Shown here one piece after another: positions 26,908 to 37,908 of a DNA stretch of 64,000 nucleotides. The stretch covers positions 1 through 64,000 of the forward strand of contig NZ_CAKTFO010000005.1 in assembly GCF_934560975.1 (NCBI RefSeq), in the 5' to 3' direction. Below the pieces are notes generated by a model. The model searched no databases and was not told where the DNA came from. It worked only from the letters and a program-made list of their open reading frames with translations. Each line of letters starts with the position of its first letter. Position 1 is the first letter of the stretch. The DNA is from an uncultured Sphingomonas sp. Its GTDB lineage: Bacteria > Pseudomonadota > Alphaproteobacteria > Sphingomonadales > Sphingomonadaceae. The position numbers and the translations under genes are program-made.

Positions 26908-27753
26908 TTGAGCGACAAGGCGATGATGGAAAACGGATTGAGCGGTTCCACGGTAGGCGAACGCCTGCGCATCGCGCGCGAGGCGCAAGGCCTGGATGTC
27001 GAGGATATCGCGTCGCGCACGCGCATCCCGACCCGGCATCTGCGCATGATCGAGCGGGGCGATTATGCCGGTCTTCCCGCGCCGACCTATAGCGCCGGTT
27101 TCATCAAGACCTATGCCCGGCTGCTGGGGCTGGACGGACGCGAATTGTCCGACCAGTTCCGGACCGAGATCGGCACGGCCACGGTGGAGTCGCACAAGCC
27201 ACAGCCCTATGAACCGGCCGATCCGCGCCGCACCCCGCCGATCGGGCTGGCGCTGCTCGCTCTGCTGGTCGCGATGGTGGTTGGGCTCGGCTACCTTTAT
27301 TGGCGCGGCGCGCGCGACGAACCGGTCGAAGTTGCCGCACAGGCCAGCGATGCGCCGGCGGCCGCGCCCAACCGCGCGCAACCGGCGGCCCAGCCGATGG
27401 CGCCCACGCCCGCACCCACCGGCGGCCCGGTGGCGATCGGCGCAAACCAGGACGTGTGGGTGCGCGTGTCCGACGGCGGCAAGACCCTGTTCATGGGCAC
27501 GCTGAAGCCGGGCAACCGGTTCGACGTGCCGGCCGACGCGGTCGATCCGCTGCTCACCACCGGGCGGCCGGGCTCGACCACCATCACCGTGGGGCAGACG
27601 CCGATCCCGTCGGTGGGCGATCCGGATCGCGCGGCCAAGAACGTGTCGCTCAAGGCCGACGCGCTGCTTGCCCGGGTGGCGACCCCGCCGCCCGCCACGC
27701 AGCCGGCGGCGGGCGCCGCGACTCCCGTTGAAAACGGCGCGGGTCCGGCCTGA
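26908..27753 (+). CDS. RodZ-like helix-turn-helix membrane protein
   Basis: This 281-residue protein has a cytoplasmic HTH_25 domain (VGERLRIAREAQGLDVEDIA, about residues 16-85, with the typical YSAGFIKTYARLLGLD). One membrane segment follows at about 112-131 (IGLALLALLVAMVVGLGYL), then an Ala/Pro linker and a periplasmic DUF4115 domain (VWVRVSDGGKTLFMGTLKPG). This is the architecture of RodZ, which links MreB to the cell wall machinery, though sequence alone does not prove that role. The TTG start at 26908 follows GGGGGATGG closely; an ATG at 26923 is the alternative. It stands just upstream of cpoB, another envelope gene. Confidence 0.85.
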   Translation: MSDKAMMENGLSGSTVGERLRIAREAQGLDVEDIASRTRIPTRHLRMIERGDYAGLPAPTYSAGFIKTYARLLGLDGRELSDQFRTEIGTATVESHKPQPYEPADPRRTPPIGLALLALLVAMVVGLGYLYWRGARDEPVEVAAQASDAPAAAPNRAQPAAQPMAPTPAPTGGPVAIGANQDVWVRVSDGGKTLFMGTLKPGNRFDVPADAVDPLLTTGRPGSTTITVGQTPIPSVGDPDRAAKNVSLKADALLARVATPPPATQPAAGAATPVENGAGPA

Positions 27754-27837
27754 GCGGCTTCACCCGCGCTTCAGCTTGGCTATGCTTGAAGGGCGTTGTG
27801 CGGTCCCGTGCTGCAGACCGCCAGTTCCGGAGATTGC

Positions 27838-28782
27838 ATGTTTCGCTTGTCCAGCCTCCTCGCCTTGACCATCGCGGCCCTGCCGCTGCCGGTCATGGCC
27901 GCCGAACGGGGACCGATCGACACGCGCCTTGAGCGGGTGGAGAAGGAATTGCGCGCGGTGCAGCGCAAGGTCTTCCCAGGCGGCGACCAATCCTTTTCGC
28001 AGGCGGAGATCAGCGCGCCGGAGGTGGTGGCCCCGACCGGCGTTCCCGCCAGCGCGCCGCTTAACGACCTGACCGCGCGGGTCGATTCGCTGGAACAGTC
28101 GATCGCGCAGCTGACCGCCCAGGTGGAGCAGGCAGATCACCGCCTGACCATCCTGTCCGAACAGGCGGCCAAGGACCGGCAGGAATTCGCCAACCGCCTG
28201 CAAGTGCTGGAGCAAAGCAGCGCCGCCGCCGAGCCGGCGGTGGGCGCCGAACTGGCCGCCCCGCTGGTCACGCCGGTGCCCGCCGCGCCGCGTCCGGGCC
28301 CGGGCAAGCAGGCCAGGCCCGCACCCGCCGCTCCCGTGGTGGCGCCCGCTGACGAGCCCGCGGCCGACGAAGCTGCGCTCGTCGCCAGCGACGACCCGGC
28401 GGAGGAGGCCTACATGGCCGGTTACCGCCTGTGGACGCAGAAGAAATATCCCGAGGCGCAGGCCGCGTTGCAGGCAGTGGTCAAGAAATATCCCAAGGGC
28501 CGCCGCGCCAGCTATGCGCAGAACCTGCTCGGCCGCGCCTATCTGGATGCCGGCCGGCCCGCCAATGCGGCGGAGGCGTTCGCCGCCAATTACCAGACCA
28601 ACCCGCGTGGCGAGCGCGCGCCCGACAGCCTCTATTATCTCGGCCAGTCGCTGGTGAAGCTCAACAAGGCGGCGGATGCGTGCCGGGTCTATGACGAGTT
28701 CACCGCCGCCTACGGCACCACCGCCGAAGCGGGGCTGAAGACGCGGGTGGCGACGGCGCGCAAGGACGCCAAGTGCAAGTGA
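27838..28782 (+). CDS. cpoB: Tol-Pal system protein CpoB (YbgF)
   Basis: CpoB is a periplasmic protein that coordinates outer membrane constriction with septal peptidoglycan synthesis. The ATG at 27838 gives a clear signal peptide (MFRLSSLLAL...LPVMA, residues 1-21) in a 314-residue protein. A coiled-coil (DTRLERVEKELRAVQRKVF and LTARVDSLEQSIAQLTAQVE, about 25-135) comes next. An Ala/Pro linker leads to C-terminal TPR repeats (EEAYMAGYRLWTQKKYPEAQ onward), as in the TolA-binding family. The tol-pal genes themselves are not nearby. tilS follows 13 bases later. Confidence 0.9.
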   Translation: MFRLSSLLALTIAALPLPVMAAERGPIDTRLERVEKELRAVQRKVFPGGDQSFSQAEISAPEVVAPTGVPASAPLNDLTARVDSLEQSIAQLTAQVEQADHRLTILSEQAAKDRQEFANRLQVLEQSSAAAEPAVGAELAAPLVTPVPAAPRPGPGKQARPAPAAPVVAPADEPAADEAALVASDDPAEEAYMAGYRLWTQKKYPEAQAALQAVVKKYPKGRRASYAQNLLGRAYLDAGRPANAAEAFAANYQTNPRGERAPDSLYYLGQSLVKLNKAADACRVYDEFTAAYGTTAEAGLKTRVATARKDAKCK

Positions 28783-28795
28783 CGCACGCGCGATC

Positions 28796-29761
28796 GTGAT
28801 CGTCCGGGCGCCATTGCCGGAGCGGGTGGCGCGCTTCGCCGCTGACCTGGATCGCATCGCGCCCGGCGGCCAGCTGGCGGTGGCGGTGTCGGGGGGGCCG
28901 GACAGTCTGGCGCTGCTGCTGCTCGCCTCCGCCGCGCGTCCGGGCCGGGTGGTCGCCGCCACGGTGGATCATGGCCTGCGTCCCGAGTCGGCCGGCGAAG
29001 CGGCGATGGTCGCCGACCTGTGCCGTGCCTTGTCGATCCCGCACCATGTCAGCCGGATCACCGTGGAGGCGCGGGGCGAGGGTATCCAGGCGGCGGCCCG
29101 GACGGCGCGCTATGCCGCACTGACCCGCTGGGCCCGTGACGAAGCGGCGGACTGGCTCGCCACCGCCCACCACCTCGACGATCAGGCCGAAACCATGCTG
29201 ATGCGGCTCGCGCGGGGATCGGGCGTGACCGGCCTGTCCGGCATCCGCCCGTCACGCAGGCTCGGCCGCGACCTGTCGCTGGTGCGACCCCTGCTCGGCT
29301 GGCGCAAGGCGGAACTGGTGCAGGTGGCGGCGGCGGCGGCGGCGGGGCTGACGCCGGTCGACGATCCCTCCAACCGCGATCCCCGCTTCGATCGCACCCG
29401 TGCGCGTGCCCTGCTGACACAAGGCTGGCCCACGCCGGAACGTCTGGCCGCGGTCGCCACCCGGCTGGGAGAGGCCGAGGCCGCGCTCCACTGGCAGACC
29501 GAACGCCTCGCGCGCGCGCGGCTGACCGTAGGCGATGGCCGCGGGCGACTCGACCCGTCCGATCTACCGCGGGAATTGCGGCGGCGGCTGCTGCTGATGG
29601 CGCTCGCCCGGATGACGCACGGCGCCGATCCGCGCGGCGACGATGTCGACCGGCTGCTCGACCGGCTGGATGCGGGCGACACCTCCACCCTCGCCGGCAT
29701 CCGGATCGAAGCAGGGCCGGTCTGGCGGCTGTCCGTCGCCCCGCCGAGGCGATCAGGCTGA
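28796..29761 (+). CDS. tilS: tRNA(Ile)-lysidine synthase
   Basis: TilS converts the wobble cytidine of the minor isoleucine tRNA (CAU anticodon) to lysidine, an essential step for decoding AUA. The 321-residue protein shows the ATP pyrophosphatase P-loop LAVAVSGGPDSLALLLL (SGGPDS at 32-37), DHGLRPES, and ATAHHLDDQAETMLMRLARG. It is shorter than the E. coli enzyme (432) and lacks the C-terminal extension, as often seen in alphaproteobacteria. A GTG start at 28796 is used, 13 bases after cpoB. Order cpoB-tilS-ftsH is common in this group. Confidence 0.93.
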   Translation: MIVRAPLPERVARFAADLDRIAPGGQLAVAVSGGPDSLALLLLASAARPGRVVAATVDHGLRPESAGEAAMVADLCRALSIPHHVSRITVEARGEGIQAAARTARYAALTRWARDEAADWLATAHHLDDQAETMLMRLARGSGVTGLSGIRPSRRLGRDLSLVRPLLGWRKAELVQVAAAAAAGLTPVDDPSNRDPRFDRTRARALLTQGWPTPERLAAVATRLGEAEAALHWQTERLARARLTVGDGRGRLDPSDLPRELRRRLLLMALARMTHGADPRGDDVDRLLDRLDAGDTSTLAGIRIEAGPVWRLSVAPPRRSG

Positions 29762-29831
29762 TCGGCCTTGTTCCATTGCCATTGACGCCCGCATCCCTAT
29801 CTTCACAGGTGAAGAAAGGCGGCAGCAGACG

Positions 29832-31790
<1,959 letters not shown>

Positions 31791-31818
31791 GCCCCGATCC
31801 TTGTTATGACGAGCGAAG

Positions 31819-31849
31819 CGCCCGCGCGGATCATCCGTGCGGGCGTTCT
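31819..31849 (+). terminator. Hairpin terminator downstream of ftsH
   Basis: CGCCCGCGCGGA pairs with TCCGTGCGGGCG (12 base pairs, one wobble) around a 3-base loop, starting 28 bases after the ftsH stop. The following TTCT is a poor T-tract, so termination may be incomplete. Confidence 0.6.
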
Positions 31850-31908
31850 GCTGTAGGTGAATTGTGTTCGCCCTTGCTGATCGGCCCGGCCCGTTACATC
31901 CTGCCGAC

Positions 31909-32256
31909 ATGACGGTGAGCGTGGGGACACGGCTGGGCTGCATCTGCGGCGCGCTGACGGGCGCCGCCATCTGCCTGCCTGCGTTCATTGCCATGGCATG
32001 GGGCGGCGCGCATTGCGATCCCGCCCCACCATGCCAGGTCGCGGCCGAGCGTCACTTCGGCGGGATCGTTCTGTCCGCGATCATGGCAGCCGTCCCGTGT
32101 GGATGCGCGCTTCGCTGGATGGTGAACCGGTGGGTCGCCGCCAGGCAAGCGGCTGTCGACGGATGGTCCGCCGCCTTGATGGTCATTGCGGCCGGGCTGT
32201 TTACACTCGCGGCGATCCGTGGCGCATACTGCCTGCTGCACATCTTCAGCAGCTAG
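31909..32256 (+). CDS. Small integral membrane protein of unknown function
   Basis: The 115-residue product has three hydrophobic stretches (TRLGCICGALTGAAICLPAF; GGIVLSAIMAAVPCGCALRW; ALMVIAAGLFTLAAIRGAY) and several cysteines (CDPAPPCQ between the first two). No family is recognised. The ATG at 31909 is used; a GTG at 31864 would add 15 residues without similarity. It sits between the ftsH terminator and a convergent receptor gene, and its reality rests only on codon pattern and hydrophobic layout. Confidence 0.5.
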   Translation: MTVSVGTRLGCICGALTGAAICLPAFIAMAWGGAHCDPAPPCQVAAERHFGGIVLSAIMAAVPCGCALRWMVNRWVAARQAAVDGWSAALMVIAAGLFTLAAIRGAYCLLHIFSS

Positions 32257-32263
32257 CCCGCCA

Positions 32264-32292
32264 CCGGCGCCCGCGGCATGCGCCGGCGCCGG
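32264..32292. terminator. Inverted repeat between convergent genes, possible bidirectional terminator
   Basis: CCGGCGCC and GGCGCCGG (8 base pairs) flank a 13-base loop in the 55-base gap between two convergent genes. There is no T-run on either strand, so assignment as a terminator rests on position and stem only. Confidence 0.35.
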
Positions 32293-32311
32293 ACAGCGGA
32301 GACATGCCGGC

Positions 32312-34747
32312 TCAGAACGAGCGGGCGACCGTCAGGCCATAGGTGCGGGGGTCGCCGGGCTGGCCGACGATCAGGCCGGTATTGCCCGACTGGGCCGATA
32401 GCAGTTCGAAATAATTGCGGTCGAAGGCGTTGCGGACCCAGCCGAAGATGTTCAGCCCCTGGTCCGCGCGGAAGCCCAGGCGAAAGTTGGACAGCGAGTA
32501 ACCGTTGATGTCCATATAGGCCGAGCGCGACGGGTTGGACGAGAACTTCGACCGGTAGCTGCCGTCATAGCCGACATAGACCTGGCCATCGGTGCCGAGC
32601 AGGCGCGCGGGCAGATTATATTCCCCGCCGAACGAGAAGGCCCATTTGGAGATGCCGGGCAGCCACTGCCCCGACACGTCGCAGAAGGCCGGGCTGAACC
32701 CGCCGGGCGTGCCGGCCGGGCTCGCCGGGTTGGCGGCGCTGGCGGTGGTGCCGCCGGCCAGTTCGGGCGGGCATGGCGCGTCCTGGAACTTCACATATTT
32801 GGCGTCGGTATAGGCGCCGTTGACGTAGAGGTTCACGCGCGCGCTCGGGCGGAAGGCGCTGTCGAACTCGACGCCACGGCTGCGCACCTTGCTGGCATTG
32901 GCGAGATAGCCGCGAATGACGCCCAGCTGGCCGTTGGTGACGGTCGCCTGATAGTCCGACACCTCGGTCCAGAAACCGGCGAGGTTGAAGGTGATGCGGC
33001 GATCGGCGAGCTGCGTCTTCAGGCCGAGCTCGTAATGGTTGACCTTTTCCGGCTTCACCGTCGCCACGCCCAGGATCGGATTGTTGTTCGCGTCCAGCGG
33101 CAGGCCGGACAGGTTGATGCCGCCCGACTTGAAGCTGCGCGCATAGGTCGCATAGCTGTGGATCGTCGGCGCGAGATCGTAGGACAGGGTGACGTCGCCC
33201 GACAGGTTCCAGTCGTCGAAGCGCGGATCGTAGCTTTGCGGCGCCAGCACGCCGCGCTGGTCGCTGTTGAGCGTGGTGCTGCCCGTGCCGGTCGTCACGA
33301 CCGAGACGTAGGAGCCGCTCTTCTTGTCGTAATTGACCCGCACGCCCGGCTGGAGGTGGAGCGCATCCGTGACCCGCCAGTCGAGCTTGCCGAACAGAGC
33401 GGCGCTGGTGTTCTTGAAACCGATCGTGTTGGTGGAGGTCAGACCGTCCAGCACCGCCGGGATGGCGGCATTGGCGCTGGTAGGATTGAGCAGATAGCGG
33501 CTCGCCGCCGATCCCTGCACCTGCGACCCCTGCGTATCGATCGTCTGGTGGAAGAAATAGGCGCCGAACGTATAGCCCAGCCGGTTGTCGCCGTTGGAGG
33601 CGATGCGGATTTCCTGCGAGACCTGGTCCTGCTGCGACGGATTCTGCGACACGGTGGTCACCGGCAGGCCGATGAAGTCGCGGTCGTTGGCCGGCTGCCA
33701 GTCCCAATAACGCCAGGCCGTGACCGAGGTGATGGTGGCCGGGCCGATATCCCAGTTGGCGACCAGCGAGGCGCCGCCCACTTCCTGGCGCGAGTTGATG
33801 TCGGCATCCAGATCGGTCGCCCGGTCGAACGGATTGGTGCTGGGGGGGGCATAGCCGAACGCCGCCGCCAGCGCGGCATATTGGCGGCTGAGCGGGCGCT
33901 GGGTGGTGCCGGTACGCGCATAATATTGGACGCAGCACAGCGGGTTCTGGCGGTTGAAATCGCCATACAGCGTCAGGTCGTTCGTCTCGGTCGGCTTCCA
34001 CAGCAATTGCCCACGCACGCCGAAATTGTCCTGGCGGTGGAGGCGTTCGTCGCTGCGGATATTGTAGATCGTGCCGCGCCGCTTGGTGAAGGAAGTGGAC
34101 AGCCGCGCCGCCAGTTTGTCGTCGATCAGCGCACCGGAGGCCGATGCCTTCAGCTGCACGAAATCGTAATTGCCATAGGTCGCCTCGGCCCGCGCCTCGG
34201 GCGTGAAGCTGGGCGCGCGGGTGGTGACGGTGATCGCGCCGGAAGTGGTGTTCTTGCCATAAAGCGTGCCCTGCGGGCCGCGCAGCACCTCCACCCGGTC
34301 CACATCCACGAAGTCGAAGGTGGAGGCGCCGATCCGCCCGACATAGACCTGGTCGACATAGAAGCCGACGCCCTGCTCGATCCCGTCATTGGTCAGGCCG
34401 AACGGCGCACCCAGTCCGCGAATGTTGATCGCGCTGTTGCGGGGGTTGCTGGAATAGAATTGCAGCGCCGGCTGCTGCTGCTGGAGGCGATTGACGTTGA
34501 AGGCGCCCGTCGCCTGGATCGCGGCGTCGTTCACCACGGAGATGGCGATCGGCACGCGCTGCACCGATTCGCTGCGGCGACGCGCGGTCACCACCACCTC
34601 GCCCGCCGCGCCGTCCTGAATGGGCGGTGCCACCGCCTGCTGCGCGGCCGGCGTGTCCGCGACGCCGGGATCGGACGCTTCCTGCGGCGGCACGGGCGAC
34701 GCAGTGATACTCTGTGCTGCGAACAGCATGGCAAGCGTCAACGACAT
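32312..34747 (-). CDS. TonB-dependent outer membrane receptor
   Basis: This 811-residue protein has a signal peptide (MSLTLAMLFAAQSITASPVP). The plug domain starts at EVVVTARRRSESVQRVPIAI (about 50-70) and contains QPALQFYSSNPRNSAINIRG and the conserved RVEVLRGPQGTLYGKNTTSG. A large beta-barrel follows, ending with a terminal Phe (TYGLTVARSF). The plug pattern is that of the large sphingomonad receptor group often annotated as siderophore or vitamin receptors, but no substrate can be read from sequence. There is no adjacent TonB or transporter gene, so it appears as a single transcription unit. Confidence 0.93.
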   Translation of the reverse strand: MSLTLAMLFAAQSITASPVPPQEASDPGVADTPAAQQAVAPPIQDGAAGEVVVTARRRSESVQRVPIAISVVNDAAIQATGAFNVNRLQQQQPALQFYSSNPRNSAINIRGLGAPFGLTNDGIEQGVGFYVDQVYVGRIGASTFDFVDVDRVEVLRGPQGTLYGKNTTSGAITVTTRAPSFTPEARAEATYGNYDFVQLKASASGALIDDKLAARLSTSFTKRRGTIYNIRSDERLHRQDNFGVRGQLLWKPTETNDLTLYGDFNRQNPLCCVQYYARTGTTQRPLSRQYAALAAAFGYAPPSTNPFDRATDLDADINSRQEVGGASLVANWDIGPATITSVTAWRYWDWQPANDRDFIGLPVTTVSQNPSQQDQVSQEIRIASNGDNRLGYTFGAYFFHQTIDTQGSQVQGSAASRYLLNPTSANAAIPAVLDGLTSTNTIGFKNTSAALFGKLDWRVTDALHLQPGVRVNYDKKSGSYVSVVTTGTGSTTLNSDQRGVLAPQSYDPRFDDWNLSGDVTLSYDLAPTIHSYATYARSFKSGGINLSGLPLDANNNPILGVATVKPEKVNHYELGLKTQLADRRITFNLAGFWTEVSDYQATVTNGQLGVIRGYLANASKVRSRGVEFDSAFRPSARVNLYVNGAYTDAKYVKFQDAPCPPELAGGTTASAANPASPAGTPGGFSPAFCDVSGQWLPGISKWAFSFGGEYNLPARLLGTDGQVYVGYDGSYRSKFSSNPSRSAYMDINGYSLSNFRLGFRADQGLNIFGWVRNAFDRNYFELLSAQSGNTGLIVGQPGDPRTYGLTVARSF

Positions 34748-34863
34748 GGTTGTTTTTCTCCCTGGTCGGAGAAACCTATTTCCCTACGGACAAGTAGACA
34801 ATGAAGCAGATCCTTGTCCGCCCCATAGCCTGACTTTGCGGGAGCGCGTTGGCGCTCAAGACG

Positions 34864-36423
34864 TCACAGTCCGCTGCCGCCCTTCGCCTCGGCATCGCCC
34901 AGCACCGCCAGCAGCGCATCGATGGTATAGGGCTTTTGCAGCAGGTCGAAGCCGTGGCTGCCTTCCTGCGCCAGCACATGGCTGTAGCCGCTGGTCAGCA
35001 CGATGGGCAGATCGGGCCAGCGCCGCCGGATTTCATGCGCCAATTCGATGCCGGTCATGCCGGGCATCACCACGTCCGAAAAGACGAGGTCGAACGTGCC
35101 ATGCCGATCCTCCAGAATGCGCAGCGCCTCGGCACTACCGGTTGCCCAGGTTGCGTCCTGCCCCAGTTCGCCCAGCAGGCTGTGGGCGAAACGGCCGACC
35201 ACGTCATTATCCTCGACCAGCAGCACCGATCGCCGTGCGGCGGGCTGCACCGAAACCCGCGGCGCGGCAATCCCGTCCGGATCGACCCGCTCTCCGCCGA
35301 TCTGCGGCAGATACAGGGTGAAACGGCTTCCCTCCCCCACCCGGCTCTGCACCGCCACCTCTCCGCCCGATTGCTTGGCGAAGCCGTAGACCTGGCTGAG
35401 GCCGAGCCCGGTGCCCTTGTTCACCTCCTTGGTGGTGAAAAAGGGTTCGAAAATCTGCTGAAGGGTGGCGGGCGCTATTCCACAGCCGCTGTCCTGCACC
35501 GTGATCGCGATAAAGGCACCCGCCACCGCCGCATGCCGGCGGACGGACGGCACCTGATCCGCCCGACGCGCCGAGATGGACAGACGCCCTCCCTGCGGCA
35601 TGGCGTCCCGCGCATTGATGACGAGGTTCAGGATCGCGGTTTCAAACTGGTTGGGATCGGCATTGACGCGGCCGACATCGTCCGGGACGTCATAGGTGAC
35701 CGCCACCGGCGATCCCACGGTGGTGTCCACGATCTGCTCCATGCCGCGCACGCGAGCGGCAATGTCGAACCGTTCGGGTTGCAGCGGTTGCCGCCGGGCG
35801 AAGGCCAGCAACTGGCTGGTCAGCTGCGCCGCCCGCTCCGCCGTTTCCACGATGCTGTCGACATAGCGCCGGCGCCTGGCATCCGGCAGATCGTCCCGCC
35901 GCAGCAGTTCGGCCGACGCGCGGATCACCGTCAGCAGATTGTTGAAGTCGTGGGCGACGCCACCGGTGAGCCGGCCGATCGCCTCCATCTTCTGCGCCTG
36001 GGCCAGTGCCTCGCGCGCGGCCTGCACCTCCTGCTGCGCCTGCCAGCGTTCGGTCAGGTCGCGGGTGATCTTGGCAAAGCCGATCAGCGCGCCGGTTTCG
36101 TCGCGCACCGGATCGATCACCACGCTGGCGCGGAACGGGGTGCCGTCCTTGCGGACGCGCCAGCCCTCATGCTCGAACTTGCCCCGCGCCGCCATTTCCA
36201 GCGCCCGGCGCGGCAGGTCGGACGCGCGGTCCTCGGCCGTGTAGAAGATGCTGAAATGGCGGCCGATGATCTCATCGGCGGTATAGCCCTTGAACCGCGC
36301 GGCACCGGGGTTCCAGCTGGCGACATGGCCGCCGCGATCCAGCAGGTACAGCGCATAGTCGCTGACCGCGCCGACCAGCAGCTCGAACCGGCGGTCGCCC
36401 CCAAGTATGTCTAGCTGGCTCAT
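34864..36423 (-). CDS. PAS-domain hybrid histidine kinase with receiver domain
   Basis: This 519-residue cytoplasmic sensor has a PAS domain (about 10-128, FELLVGAVSDYALYLLDRGG to GFAKITRDLTERW). A dimerisation/phosphoacceptor region follows with GRLTGGVAHDFNNLLTVI (His158). The ATPase domain (NLVINARDAMPQGG N-box, DSGCGIA, GTGLGLSQVYGFAKQSGG) leads to a receiver domain with phosphoacceptor Asp450 (FDLVFSDVVMPGMTG) and Lys in LLQKPYT. There are no membrane segments. No response regulator gene is adjacent, so the output partner is unknown. The layout resembles the second hybrid kinase at 50514-52499. Confidence 0.92.
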   Translation of the reverse strand: MSQLDILGGDRRFELLVGAVSDYALYLLDRGGHVASWNPGAARFKGYTADEIIGRHFSIFYTAEDRASDLPRRALEMAARGKFEHEGWRVRKDGTPFRASVVIDPVRDETGALIGFAKITRDLTERWQAQQEVQAAREALAQAQKMEAIGRLTGGVAHDFNNLLTVIRASAELLRRDDLPDARRRRYVDSIVETAERAAQLTSQLLAFARRQPLQPERFDIAARVRGMEQIVDTTVGSPVAVTYDVPDDVGRVNADPNQFETAILNLVINARDAMPQGGRLSISARRADQVPSVRRHAAVAGAFIAITVQDSGCGIAPATLQQIFEPFFTTKEVNKGTGLGLSQVYGFAKQSGGEVAVQSRVGEGSRFTLYLPQIGGERVDPDGIAAPRVSVQPAARRSVLLVEDNDVVGRFAHSLLGELGQDATWATGSAEALRILEDRHGTFDLVFSDVVMPGMTGIELAHEIRRRWPDLPIVLTSGYSHVLAQEGSHGFDLLQKPYTIDALLAVLGDAEAKGGSGL

Positions 36424-36553
36424 CGGAACGACGATATTTCCTTATCCACTGTCCGGAGGCGTCCGCTTGTAGCGTCAATCGACCACTAATCTACCATAGT
36501 AAGCCGGGCAGCGGCAGTGCGGCCTGACCTGCTTTCATGCTAGGCGCGCCGCC

Positions 36554-37822
36554 ATGACCGACGAAGCAGCACGGGATCCCGCCGCCCTGATCGCAACCAT
36601 GGGCCAGCACGCACGCGCGGCGGCGACGGTGCTGGCGACGGCCCCGACGCATGCCAAGGCGGCGGCGCTGAACGCGGCGGCCACGGCGATGCGGGACGAC
36701 CGGGCCCAGATCCTTGCGGCCAATCGCGACGACGTGGCGCGCGCGCAGGCGGCGCAGCTCTCCGGCGCGATGCTGGACCGGCTGACGCTGACGCCCGCGC
36801 GGATCGAAGGAGTTGCGACGGGACTGGAGGCGGTGGCGGCGCTGCCCGACCCGGTGGGCACGATCATCGACCGGAGCGAGCGGCCCAACGGGTTGCGCCT
36901 GTCGCGCGTCCGCGTGCCGCTGGGCGTGGTCGGGATCATCTACGAAAGCCGGCCCAACGTCACCGCGGATGCGGGCGCGCTGGCGATGATGGCGGGCAAT
37001 GCGGTGATCCTGCGCGGCGGCAGCGAGGCGAGCGCCAGCAACCGCGCGCTGCACGCCTGCCTGTTGCGGGGCCTGGAGGCGGCCGGCCTGCCCGCCGCCG
37101 CCATCCAGCTGGTTCCCACCACCGACCGGGCGGCGGTAGGCGCGATGCTGGCGGCGGCGGGACTGATCGACATCATCATCCCACGCGGCGGCAAGGGGCT
37201 GGTGGAGCGCGTGCAGGCGGACGCGCGCGTGCCGGTGCTGGCCCACCTCGACGGGATCAATCACCTCTATGTCGATCGCGCGGCCGACCCGGAGATGGCG
37301 CGCGCCATCGCGCTCAACGCCAAACTGCGCCGGACCGGCGTTTGCGGCGCGACCGAGACTTTGCTGATCGATCGCGCCTTTGCCAATCCGCGCCCGATCC
37401 TGTCTGCGCTGATCGACGGCGGCTGCGCGCTGCGCGGCACGCCGGACGTGTGTGCGCTGGAACCCCGCGCCGTCCCGGCCACGGCGGAAGATTGGGGCAC
37501 CGAATATCTTGACGCCATCCTGTCGGTGGCGCTGGTGGACGGGGTGGAGGATGCGATGCGCCACATCGCCGCGCACGGATCGCACCATACGGACGCGATC
37601 GTAACGGAGGATGCGGCCACCGCCGAACGTTTCCTGGCGGAGGTGGACAGCGCCATCGTCGCCTGGAACGCCTCCACCCAGTTCGCCGACGGCGGCGAGT
37701 TCGGGCTGGGCGCGGAGATCGGCATCGCCACCGGCCGCCTCCACGCCCGCGGCCCGGTCGCGCTGGAAGGACTGACCACCTACAAATGGCAGGTGCGGGG
37801 CAACGGCCAGACGCGTGCTTGA
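36554..37822 (+). CDS. proA: Gamma-glutamyl phosphate reductase
   Basis: ProA reduces glutamyl-5-phosphate to the semialdehyde, the second step of proline synthesis. The 422-residue protein shows RVPLGVVGIIYESRPNVTAD, VLAHLDGINHLYVDRAADPE, the catalytic Cys in RRTGVCGATETLLID, and NASTQFADGGEFGLGAEIGI. Its partner proB is in a different unit at 46834-47979. nadD follows in the same direction, and the gene is divergent from the hybrid kinase upstream. Confidence 0.96.
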   Translation: MTDEAARDPAALIATMGQHARAAATVLATAPTHAKAAALNAAATAMRDDRAQILAANRDDVARAQAAQLSGAMLDRLTLTPARIEGVATGLEAVAALPDPVGTIIDRSERPNGLRLSRVRVPLGVVGIIYESRPNVTADAGALAMMAGNAVILRGGSEASASNRALHACLLRGLEAAGLPAAAIQLVPTTDRAAVGAMLAAAGLIDIIIPRGGKGLVERVQADARVPVLAHLDGINHLYVDRAADPEMARAIALNAKLRRTGVCGATETLLIDRAFANPRPILSALIDGGCALRGTPDVCALEPRAVPATAEDWGTEYLDAILSVALVDGVEDAMRHIAAHGSHHTDAIVTEDAATAERFLAEVDSAIVAWNASTQFADGGEFGLGAEIGIATGRLHARGPVALEGLTTYKWQVRGNGQTRA

Positions 37823-37908
37823 AGCGGGCACGGGCAAGCGACACATGGGCGACATGAACAACCCCGTTGTCCCACGGTGACCTGCCCACGCCATCGCGGA
37901 GCCGCCGC

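Noticed and set aside
27759..27786. Possible cpoB promoter TTCACC-16-TATGCT
   Set aside because: The -35 matches poorly and the spacing is 16 bases; too weak to list as a feature.
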